A stretch of 64,000 nt of DNA. Source: Rugalucina vietnamica (lineage: Eukaryota; Mollusca; Bivalvia; Lucinida; Lucinidae). The stretch covers positions 14,937,957 through 15,001,956 of the forward strand of contig OZ024874.1 in assembly GCA_964017185.1 (NCBI GenBank), given 5' to 3'. The position numbers were made by a program, and so were the translations under genes. Shown in pieces: positions 35,323 to 44,202 of this stretch (position 1 is its first letter; the number at the start of each line of letters is the position of its first letter). Below the pieces are notes generated by a model. The model saw only the letters and a program-made list of their open reading frames with translations, did no database searches and was not told the origin of the DNA.

Positions 35323-35860
35323 CGATCGGGAAAATTCGGACATTACCAGTTTATATAGAATAAAATCACAAAATCTTTCGTCGTGTTGTTGTTCCTTCCT
35401 TTATATTGCACCAAACATACTTCCGGATCATAATGCTTATTTTTGAACGAGGCTACCATCATTTCTGACTATACCACGACTATACCACGTGACGTTTGTA
35501 GACTGGTCTCTTTCCGAAGCCAAGTTACAGTGGCGGGCAAATCAAATCTAGGTCCCCTCGATATCCATAGCAATCGTAAGTATAGTAACCATGTATGATT
35601 TGTGAAATAGGTTCAAGGCGTAAATAAATATTTGTTTTACACATAGGACATTATATTTTCGTCGAAAAGTTTTAAAATAACTCAATAAACGTATAAAAAG
35701 ACGCGTCCGAGTTTACCCTGCCCTAAATATTGGTGATGGGTAAACTCGGCCAACTTTTGTTTACATTTTTTACATTGATTTTTGCACCGTCCGAACAAGA
35801 ATCTACACTAAAATACGCACAATTACCTCGATATAATGTTGATAGATTAAGGGTAAAAGT

Positions 35861-36115
35861 AGGCAATGATCAGGAAAGGCCACAATCAGAAAGAAATCCC
35901 ACCCCCAAACCCGAGCCTAGTGGAAAAACACTAAATTAATCATAAGGTACTTATACGAAGAAAACATATCGTAAGCCGAGTGAGCAGCTATTTTCCCAAC
36001 AGACAGCCACTCAGTTAACCAAACCTAACTAAAAATATGAAAACGCACATTAAGTGCTAACAGCACAAAAATTTAACACCAATACATTAAACAATATGAA
36101 CATTGAACAACCACA
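35861..36115 (+). repeat. Dispersed repeat inside the transposon's 5' region
   Basis: GTAGGCAATGATCAGGAAAG ... AAAACATATCGTAAGCCGAG ... AGCAGCTATTTTCCCAA matches 52639-52895 inside the unrelated hAT-like element. A shorter relative (GTAGGCAGAGATCAGGAAAA) lies at 50450. It is a mobile or captured sequence present in two different transposons. A short open frame ending in it (35730-35939) is therefore not convincing as a gene. Confidence 0.65.
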
Positions 36116-37159
36116 ATAAGTATTGTTATAGATTAAGATAAGTATTGTTATAGATTAAGATGAATGGTGGGCGCGGGTATAGGCAAGCCTTCTTAAATAC
36201 CCTATATCAACAGATCTAGAAGATCGATTTACAATACCGTATTCTTTTTTTTAAATAAACTTTCGCATATACGTTCTTACATTCTAATTAAACCTTTTTT
36301 TTTTTATCTCTGTCACAGAAATTCGGTGAATATGTCGCTCATCCCAAACCTGAACAGAAGAGAGATGGGACTGAAGAATTCTGTCATAACAACAATGCTT
36401 AAACGCAAATTAATCGACAAGTTCTTCAAAGACTGTTTGATTTGTCTGGTTGCCGGGGCTTTATTTCAAAACATATGACTTTTGTATCTCATACCCATTT
36501 CTCAGTACTTACCTGTTTGAAAAGTTCATTTTGACATCATGCACCTGTGATGTTTGTGAGTGTTTAGTTTTATTTGTGAAAAAGTGGGTAACCTATTATG
36601 AAGATTACAGATTTCTGTTTGAGGAGCTTCTTAACATTGCTGATCAAATAAAGTCGAAGTTTTACTCAATGGATTGAATGCCTGAATACAGCAAAATAAA
36701 CACAAAAGTGTTTGAATGTCACTGTTGTCGCCTCATAGCTTGTTGCACGACATACTTGAAAGTTATTTTCAATTGTTCATAGAAACATAAATAAAAGAAA
36801 AATAAAGTATCTTTTCCCAAAGAAAGCGGCGTGATACATCATATCCGAGTAGCCCGAGTAGCAATTCCGAACAGTTCGAGTTACTTTCTAGTTACAGTTA
36901 TACGCATGCACATGGCGTAGATGTGCATGTGTATTACTGTAAATAGGATGTAACTGAGCTGTCTATACCCGCGCCCCTTGATACTGGTTACATGTATATT
37001 CATGAAGATCTGTCTCAAAAGTCAAGAAAGAAGAAGAAAACAAAATTCTGACCTTTAGATACTATACACAAATTATATTGTGAACATACATGTACGCTAA
37101 TCATTGTGGATACTCAGATTACCTCAATGAGTCATGGTTGGTGTTATCTGAATATAAAC

Positions 37160-37312
37160 TTTGGTTGATTTGGTGTTTTACGCCCCACTCAACAGCTAAG
37201 GTCAAGTGGTGCCGGGACCTCTTTTCAAATATCTCATGGAAAGACTGGAGAAGCCCGGAACAGACCCCTGGTTTACAAGACCAGTAGCTTAACCACTAGG
37301 TCACGGAGACTT
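37160..37312 (-). mobile_element. tRNA-derived SINE upstream of the transposase gene
   Basis: On the minus strand it begins GTCTCCGTGACCTAGTGGTT and AAGCTACTGGTCTTGTAAAC with a tRNA-like A-box, and ends with GGGGCGTAAAACACCAAATC. It lies between the left TIR and the transposase start, probably in a 5' UTR intron. Confidence 0.6.
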
Positions 37313-37387
37313 CAATCATAAATGTTGATAAATCCTTTCGCTTGTATGATTCTTGAGGAATAAACCTCTTCTCTTTTTAGTTCCACC

Positions 37388-39523
37388 ATGCCAAAGAAAT
37401 ACATCCATAAGAGCAGGGGTAAAACTCTGCAATACCCCCGTGGTGATTTAGAGAAGGCAGTAAAAGCGGTAGAAAGTGGCGCAATGTCGATAGGGAAAGC
37501 CTCAGAGTTGCACCACGTGCCAAAATCCACAATTGCTGATAGAGTGAGTGGGCGATTTGACCTAAATGCTAAACCTGGAAGGAAACCCGCATTACCGAGG
37601 GTGGTAGAGGACAAAATTGTAGAGACAGTGAAGTTGGCGGCGAAAAGTGGTGTAGGGGTGTCTAGGAAAAATCTTCTGAAGCGTACGGGAACCCTATGTA
37701 AAAGATTAACAATTGAAATGCCTATGTTCAAAAAGGGAGTTCCAGGGATCGCTTGGTGGGAAGGCTTAAAGAAACGTTATCCTGAACTTACCATTCGGAA
37801 ACCTGAAAAATTAGGGACCAACAGGGCGCGTGCTCTTAATGGACCAATTACGACTAGCTATTTCGACTATTTGGGCTCTCTATTAGATGAACTTAATCTT
37901 AAAGAACAACCTGCTAGAATCTGGAATGCAGATGAAACCAGGTTAAGGTTTGAACATGACCCCGTCAAGGTTATCACTGAAAAAGGCATAAAGAATGTCG
38001 TCGGTAAAACCAGTGAAGATAGGACAAATATCACTATCTTGGCTTGTGGAAATGCTGCCGGAAAAATCATTCCACCGCTTGTAATTGTGAAAGGAAAGAC
38101 ATCAGCTTCCTTGCATGGGTATAACACTGTTGCTGCCCCTCCAAACACAAAGTGGGCGTTTTCGGACAAGGGTTGGATGAACGACACCATGGGAGAAATG
38201 TGGTTCCGTGACTTATTTCTTCCTGAATGTGGACCGGAGCGTCCGCAACTGTTGATTATGGATGGGCATTCCTCACATGAAACTCTAGGCATTCTTGAGA
38301 TGGCTAGAGAGGAGAACATACATATCTTGTGTCTCCCACCTCATTGCACGCACTTCTTACAGCCATTAGACAGAACTGTATTCCGACCATTTAAGAATTA
38401 CTACGACGAGGCGTGCTCGGATTATCTATCAGAGAACAGTTTGAATGCAGTTACGAAGTTTTCTTTTCCCGAACTTTTCAGGCAAGCTTTTGAAGCTTCA
38501 ATGACCAAATCAAATCTGAAAAATGGTTTTAAAACTTGTGGAATTTACCCCTTCTATTCACAATGCCTACCGGATCACGCTCTGGCTCCTTCGATGCCAA
38601 CAGACCGGCCTGTCCTGCAGTCTGCTGAAAATCAAGAGCCTGTTCCATCAAACTCAACCAGCAGTGACAATACCTCTCCAGATTTGCCAACAGACAGGCC
38701 CATCTTACAGTCTGCTGATAATCAAGAACCGTCGAGTAGAGATTACCCCTTCAATTCACAATGCCTACCGGATCACGCTCTGGCTCCTTCGATGCCAACA
38801 GACCGGCCTGTCCTGCAGTCTGCTGAAAATCAAGAGCCTGTTCCATCAAACTCAACCAGCAGTGACAATACCTCTCCAGATTTGCCAACAGACAGGCCCA
38901 TCTTACAGTCTGCTGATAATCAAGAACCGTCGACCAGCAGTAACGATGTACCTCCCGTTTCGTCAACAGAAGTAGCAGAGTCGGGTGATGGAATAAATGC
39001 TCTCAAATTTCTAGCCAGTACAAGCATTCTTATGCAAGAACAACAACAACTTGAAGGTGCTCAGGATGTTTCATTCAACTTGGAAGACCCAGCACAGCTG
39101 TTAGACCTAATTAATCAAGGACTTATTGATATCATACCATGTGACACAAGTATTGATGGAGCTACTATTTTCACGCAAACACGTGAGGGCATTGATTCGT
39201 CTGATCTGAATTTTAATTCGAAAGAGGAAGAGATGCCATTGGTCACACCTGAAGTGCCCATTTCATCGTCGGGCGACTGTGCTGATTGGAACTTCGAAAT
39301 CAATAACTTGTTCTTGCCCCAGACTCCCTCGCCAACTGAAAAACAAATCAAGAAGAAGAAAATAAATTCAAACCACCGATTACTAACAAGTTCAGAAATT
39401 ATACAAGAAAAAAAGGAAGCTGCAGAAAAGAAGATCAAAAAAGAAGCTGAGAAACTCTTAAGGCTAACTAAAAGACAAGAAAAAAGTCGAAAAAATACTG
39501 GAAAGATAGTGGTATTGAAGTAG
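37388..39523 (+). CDS. pogo/Tigger-type transposase, 711 aa, uninterrupted
   Basis: The predicted DDE transposase would bind the element's ends and catalyse excision and TA-targeted reinsertion in the nucleus. Residues ~19-57 form a Psq/CENP-B-type helix-turn-helix (AVESGAMSIGKASELHHVPKST). Residues ~65-145 fit the second CENP-B DNA-binding domain. Residues ~165-345 are the DDE_1 core. Candidate catalytic acids are D182 (WNADET), D292 (IMDGHSSH) and D328 (FLQPLDRTVF), with 35 residues between the last two. The tail from ~386 holds two tandem 66-residue copies, then an acidic stretch and a Lys-rich end (675-705). The ATG has a good context (CCACCATGC) just after a splice-acceptor-like TTCTCTTTTTAG, so a non-coding 5' exon is likely. 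No stop or frameshift was found. A domesticated jerky/CENP-B-like host gene is the alternative, but the flanking TIRs and TA argue for a transposon. Confidence 0.88.
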   Translation: MPKKYIHKSRGKTLQYPRGDLEKAVKAVESGAMSIGKASELHHVPKSTIADRVSGRFDLNAKPGRKPALPRVVEDKIVETVKLAAKSGVGVSRKNLLKRTGTLCKRLTIEMPMFKKGVPGIAWWEGLKKRYPELTIRKPEKLGTNRARALNGPITTSYFDYLGSLLDELNLKEQPARIWNADETRLRFEHDPVKVITEKGIKNVVGKTSEDRTNITILACGNAAGKIIPPLVIVKGKTSASLHGYNTVAAPPNTKWAFSDKGWMNDTMGEMWFRDLFLPECGPERPQLLIMDGHSSHETLGILEMAREENIHILCLPPHCTHFLQPLDRTVFRPFKNYYDEACSDYLSENSLNAVTKFSFPELFRQAFEASMTKSNLKNGFKTCGIYPFYSQCLPDHALAPSMPTDRPVLQSAENQEPVPSNSTSSDNTSPDLPTDRPILQSADNQEPSSRDYPFNSQCLPDHALAPSMPTDRPVLQSAENQEPVPSNSTSSDNTSPDLPTDRPILQSADNQEPSTSSNDVPPVSSTEVAESGDGINALKFLASTSILMQEQQQLEGAQDVSFNLEDPAQLLDLINQGLIDIIPCDTSIDGATIFTQTREGIDSSDLNFNSKEEEMPLVTPEVPISSSGDCADWNFEINNLFLPQTPSPTEKQIKKKKINSNHRLLTSSEIIQEKKEAAEKKIKKEAEKLLRLTKRQEKSRKNTGKIVVLK
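38545..38940 (+). repeat. 198-bp in-frame tandem duplication in the transposase gene
   Basis: Unit 1 is 38545-38742 and unit 2 is 38743-38940, nearly identical. TTACCCCTTCWATTCACAAT starts both and ATAATCAAGAACCGTCGA ends both. 198 bp is 66 codons, so the reading frame is kept. Each unit also contains two related PTDRP(V/I)LQSA(E/D)NQEP motifs. Confidence 0.9.
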
Positions 39524-40202
39524 AGATTGACTTTCGGTTGAAAACAGTATATCCGTGAAAATTACTAAAAATCGAAGCCAAATACCTTTGGAAATGCGAC
39601 TGTCATTCTAGGATATCAAGTTAAAAAATTGTGGATACCCTATAAAATCGCCTCGATGAGGCAGTTGTATAGAGCACTCACCATTTTTTAGAAAAGAAAA
39701 AGAAAAACAGATACAGTTTTCCCATTTGAAATTGTCATTTCTCTACAGATGAAACAAATTGCAAGGTATTGAATTAAGTGAGTTATTCTGTTATCGAATT
39801 CAGATAAAACAAATAGAAACATTGTTATATATAGATAAACACTGCGGTTTCATCAATGTCCACATCTATTCACACTCTAGCTCTTTGAAGACTTAAATCT
39901 TAACATAATTTTAACTGCAATTTTATTTAAATGATGCAAAATAGTGTTTAAACTGCCACTGCACAGATGTTTGCTATTTTCCAGAATCAATTATTGATGA
40001 ATTATGATTTAAAAACTGTATCAAAACAAACAATGTGTTTAGGAAATGTATTCATTCTTTAACATGTAGCCATTATGGTTCCTCATCAGTTGTGTTTTGC
40101 TTAAATTGTCTTTTTTTTTAAAAAAAGTCACTGAGTGGCCGAGTTTACCCCAAACCTGTCCGAGTTATCCCGGTCATATAGGTACCGACTTTTAAACAGC
40201 TT

Positions 40203-40208
40203 AATAAA
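40203..40208 (+). terminator. Candidate polyadenylation signal of the transposase transcript
   Basis: AATAAA lies about 680 bp after the stop codon and inside the right TIR. It is the plausible 3' end signal for the element's mRNA, judged by position only. Confidence 0.35.
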
Positions 40209-40348
40209 TTAAAAATGACACGAAACCAGTCTGACTAAGCGGAAATGGTAAATTTGGTACCCTGCTGCACATGCAATGATATCCTAGTGTCACATAGGCA
40301 CCCGGGTGGTGAGCGTAATCGCCTGACAACCAGTGGAGTCAAAATCCG

Positions 40349-40371
40349 TCCGAGATAACCCGAATTTCCCC
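40349..40371 (-). repeat. Right terminal inverted repeat of the pogo-type element
   Basis: Reversed it reads GGGGAAATTCGGGTTATCTC plus GGA, matching the left end at 21 of 23 positions, and it is followed by TA. Confidence 0.9.
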
Positions 40372-40580
40372 TACCTCTCTGTCGTACTCATTCCCTTTCG
40401 CTCCTCAGTCCTGTTGAAACTTAGCCGGATGGCTACCTTGTTGGGAAAGAACTAGTCATTCTGCTCTTCAAGTGTGTTGTCGGAAAATGTTTTGTTGTGT
40501 GTTTTATGTATTTTCTTTCCCACCCCCTGTCTATGTTGGGACTTAAAATTTACGGTAATTGCATCGATTCCTGGTCCCTC

Positions 40581-41672
40581 TATTACTTGGGAACAAGACA
40601 ACTCACCGACAAGACAACTCACCGACACGGTTTTTGAGACAATTCACCGACAGATTTTGAGACAATTCACCGACACTTCTGAAGACAATTCACCGACACT
40701 TTTATTCAAAGTCAATGACTTGTAACTGATGATCTTGATTGGCGATCATACATTCCCCATTATTGCAAAGACAGTTGTATCACGTTTTCACCGACAAATC
40801 AAAGTTTTAAGGCAATATTTATCGGCAGATATAAATTTGAAAGCAATTTAAAGACGATTCACCGACAGATAAAATTAAGATTTGATAGAAAATTTTAAGA
40901 CGGTCCACCGGCAAATTTAACTTTAAAGAGTATTTCGTTACCAGATTTGAATTTTGAAAGACAATTTAAAGACAATTAATTCATCGTAATATTAAAATTT
41001 TGGAGGACGTATTTAAGACAATTTACCGACACTTTTAAGATTTTAGAGGCCAGTTTTTAACAATTCACCGGCATTTTTAAATATTGAAAGGTACTTTTAA
41101 GACCATTTACTGACAGATTTAAGATTTCAAAGACAATTCACCGACAGTTTTAAGATTTAAAAGATTTATAAGAGTTAAGAAAAGTTCACGGACAAAGTTT
41201 AAATTCGAAAGACTTTCATATAAGATAATTCACCGACAGTTTTAAGATTTAAAATATTTATAAGAATTTAGAAACACTTTTGAAAGACATTCATATAGGA
41301 ATTTAAAGGCAGTTTAAAGGCAATTCTCCGACAGATTTAAGATTGTATTTACAAGTGTAGCCATTTATAGTTACATACAAGTCACCTCATATTAATCAAA
41401 TTAGTAATTGTCTTAAGATGTGTCGGTGAATTGTCTCAAAATCGGGAATCTGTAATTAATAATCGGTCTCAGGCTAGTAATTATCCTTAATTGCTCATGA
41501 TAACCGATGATAATCATCAGTTTACTGTTACAAGTCATTAAATTTGAACAAAAGTGTCGGTGAATTGTCTTCAGAAGTGTCGGTGAATTGTCTCAAAATC
41601 TGTCGGTGAATTGTCTCAAAAACCGTGTCGGTGAGTTGTCTTGTCGGTGAATTGTCTTGATTCCTATTACTT
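40581..41672. mobile_element. Foldback-like element with ~150-bp inverted ends and 8-bp target duplication
   Basis: The element is 40589-41664. TATTACTT flanks it at 40581-40588 and 41665-41672. The left arm (to ~40745) and right arm (from ~41498) are long inverted copies built from iterated GACAATTCACCGACA-type words. The interior is made of degenerate copies of the same word with AGATTTAAGATTT spacers. There is no ORF. An 8-bp duplication fits hAT or P superfamilies; outermost bases are GGGAACAAGACAA and GGAATCAAGACAA. It lies 208 bp beyond the right end of the pogo element. Confidence 0.8.
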
Positions 41673-42889
41673 CACAAGTTTGCCCCGAAGTTTGCTCACT
41701 GAAGTGGTTTAAAACTGAGCTGGCAGCATCTTGTGGATAGATGAAAACCCTTGCCAAAAGTGGAAAACATCAAAACAAGCAATCTGGCAATAATGAAGTT
41801 AGTACCGAGTCACTGGGTCATTAAATAAGTTAGAGAAAAGCTGTTGAATGAAGTTGCATGTACAGCAAGTCACTCAGAATCTCCCGCCATCTGTCATTAT
41901 CTCAAACCAAAATAGAAGACACAATATTTGACATATTATCCATGAAATATTTCAGCTGATATTTAGCTAATTACATAATTTATAATTTTGTTATTAAATT
42001 TACTTCATTCAATATAAATTTTAAATCGATAAATTGGATAATATGTGCTGAAATCGTAAAACATCCTGGCGTCGAGATTAGTCCACGATTCAAAATGGCT
42101 GCGCCCTCTTCCAGAAAAATTGCACCACTGAATAAACTTTGGATCAGCATGAGTTTTGACCTAGAATCAGCTTTATTCGCCATTGAAATTGAATAAATAA
42201 GGTAAAGTCTTATTCTTTATGTCCCTAAGTTTGTAGAGCATGTTTTATTTTGTCTTGTGAAGAAGTGGAATTTGCAGTCACGACATAAGTCAAATCATAC
42301 AAATGTCAGAAATTTTATCAGTTTATGATTTACAAGTACAAGCTTTCTCAAAACATCTTGGTTAAAGATTTGTACAAAAACTTTGTCTAGCTAGATGTTG
42401 TAGCACTGGGTGTTTTACTGCCTTATGGTACTGGCTGACTCCATCAAGATGTAACGTGGGCCGAACCAAAGCCACAGAAATCCCGTCGGTGGAAAAGCAT
42501 GCTCATCCACCAAGGGTGGTTTACTGCGCTATAGACCTAACACTTACTCTAATCACAAAGTTTCGAGTTTCTAATTTGCATATTACTACCCGCTAATATG
42601 CCGCTAATACGTTGCACCAACGTATTCTACAAGGGAGACTATCCCGTTACAAAGACATCTCTATATACTGCCATAGCGGACATTTTTGGCACTTGTGCGC
42701 TGTCGAGCTGGGTTAGCTGAAAAGAAAAAGATTAAAGCAAGATAGATTGTTAGCCCATAGAAACGATATTGTTACGCAAATGGATCCCTCAATTTCATTA
42801 CAATCATTGCCCATTGATCGAGTAGATTGTATGGTCGAATCAGTAGTGATTTTCATTTCTAGTTTGCCTAGTGTACTAGATGTCTTTGA
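41673..42889. other. Spacer upstream of IBTK
   Basis: No repeat copy was recognised. A reverse-strand 67-codon open frame (41980-42183) has no homology I can name. The interval probably contains the IBTK promoter. Confidence 0.35.
42085..42201 (+). promoter_or_regulatory. Possible IBTK promoter / non-coding first exon
   Basis: CAAAATGGCTGCGCCC (42099-42114) resembles the AAATGGCGGC-type YY1 element often found at the start of housekeeping genes. A donor-like AAG|GTAAAGT follows at 42199-42208. An acceptor-like ATTTTTTCAG at 43581-43590 would join it to the IBTK 5' UTR. This is inference from motifs only. Confidence 0.25.
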
Positions 42890-43205
42890 TGAGGGAGCCG
42901 CTAGCGTAGTGGCCGTAGTGGTAGGGCACTGGACTGTGAATAGAGATAGGACTTGGGTTCAATCCCCACTTGGGTCAATGTGATGTCTATTTTCTGATAC
43001 TGAGTCAATCAATTTCTGATCATCACATGAGACCTGAGATGATGATCAGAAATTGATTGACTCAGTATCAGAAGATAGATAGAGACATGCACAATTACTA
43101 CCTTGAGTACTGGTTAAAACCCAGGAACAGCAGAAGCGGTGGCTCTGTCCCAGCAGACTGATACACAGTGGACAGGAACGTTAAACCTCAGTACAAACAA
43201 ACAAG
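42890..43205 (+). mobile_element. tRNA-derived SINE with an internal hairpin
   Basis: A-box-like TAGTGGCCGTAGTGGTAGGG and B-box GGGTTCAATCC make a tRNA-like head. The 3' part is GGACAGGAACGTTAAACCTC, the mollusc SINE tail motif. Between them lies a 34-nt-arm hairpin (42992-43073). Confidence 0.65.
42992..43073. repeat. Perfect 34-nt-arm hairpin
   Basis: The arm TTCTGATACTGAGTCAATCA ATTTCTGATCATCA (42992-43025) is matched exactly by its inverse at 43040-43073 around a 14-nt loop. It lies within the SINE, probably from an inverted duplication during retroposition. Confidence 0.85.
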
Positions 43206-43881
43206 AGGTCTTTGTTCAATCCTCACCCAAGCCAATGCTATGGTAATTAGCAGTTTTTCACCTGCCACTTTTAATAAATAACACGACTTACTTATGGATG
43301 TCAAAAATTTATTTGTGGAATGTAAAATAAAGATTTGGAGACAATCTGAAATGGAGGGGGGGTGGTATGTAGTGGTCATTCATCTCAGTCATCAATGACT
43401 AGTGAGAAAAACATGTTTATTTCTTAACCTGTTTAATATCTATGCTTTAGCATTTTAGTACACTGCCCTCTTTGCCTATATAACACAAACCTGACTAATT
43501 CTCTTCCCTAGCCTTATAGGGTTACAATGGACTTGTGCATAAACATGGCTTAGCAACCTTAGCTTATGAATATTCGGTCATTTTTTCAGGTTGTTTCCTA
43601 CCATTATGGAGTGCTAAAACCTCTACAGTTTGGCCCCTGTAGGGGCCTGTGTTGTGTTGCTTGTGCTAGCCATGAATTCAGTGTAGAGATTCTCAGAGAA
43701 CATTGTTAAGAATGTGAAAGATCAGCCCGAACTGAACTGTAGAAGAACTTGGAAAGGGTAGATCAATTTTTGATAACTTCGTTTTTAAGACTACTGAACT
43801 TGATTACAAATCAAAGAAGCAAATTAATAAGTCTTGTCGATATTATACATTTTTAAAGAATTAAAATAATAAATATTCATA

Positions 43882-44202
43882 ATGCCTCAGTTTGAGATGG
43901 AATGTGGGCCTAAGTGTCGTTCTCGGCAACACGCCTTGGACATTAATGCAGCAGTGAGCAAAGGAAACCTTGCTGAAGTACAGGCATATTGTCGTCTGTG
44001 TTACAATGGTGGCCAGATGTCAGATAGGTTCACTCGTACAGCTCTGCATGTTGCTGCATCATGTGGGAAGACTGACATTGTTGAGTGGTTGTTGGAAGAG
44101 AAGCGTGCGGATGTGACACAGAAAGATGGGGAGAGTGGTTGGACAGCTTTACACAGAGCTGTGTTCTATGGGCAGCTGGCTACAGCTGCACTTCTGATTC
44201 AG
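43882..44202 (+). CDS. IBTK: IBTK coding exon 1 (start, ankyrin repeats)
   Basis: Codons 1-107. The ATG follows an in-frame stop upstream and leads into KCRSRQHALDINAAVSKGN, matching the family N-terminus. Ankyrin motifs are TALHVAASCGKTDIVEWLL and GWTALHRAVFYGQLATAALL. Donor is CAG|GTAACA; ends at phase 0. Confidence 0.92.

Larger units (their letters stand above)
35298..40373 (+). mobile_element. Complete pogo/Tigger-type DNA transposon (5.07 kb)
   Basis: The element proper spans 35300-40371. Its 23-bp terminal inverted repeats begin GGGGAAATTCGGG and differ at two positions, and TA is duplicated at 35298-35299 and 40372-40373. It carries one uninterrupted transposase gene (37388-39523). 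The TA target, short TIRs and CENP-B-like helix-turn-helix plus DDE_1 transposase place it in the pogo/Tigger branch of Tc1/mariner. CCGAGTTTACCC occurs at 35707 and 40139, with an inverse at 35738 and CCGAGTTATCCC at 40160, as candidate subterminal binding sites. At about 5 kb it is longer than most pogo elements, partly because other repeats sit in its 5' half. Confidence 0.9.

Noticed and set aside
37312..38319. Long antisense open frames opposite the transposase gene
   Set aside because: Shadows of the coding strand; no independent signals.
38523..38975. 150-codon open frame overlapping the transposase tail
   Set aside because: Alternative-frame reading of the 198-bp tandem duplication.
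41980..42183. Divergent gene sharing a promoter with IBTK
   Set aside because: The 67-codon reverse frame has no homology I can name and no following exon was found.
42895..42970. tRNA gene with A- and B-box-like words
   Set aside because: No acceptor-stem pairing and followed by a SINE tail.
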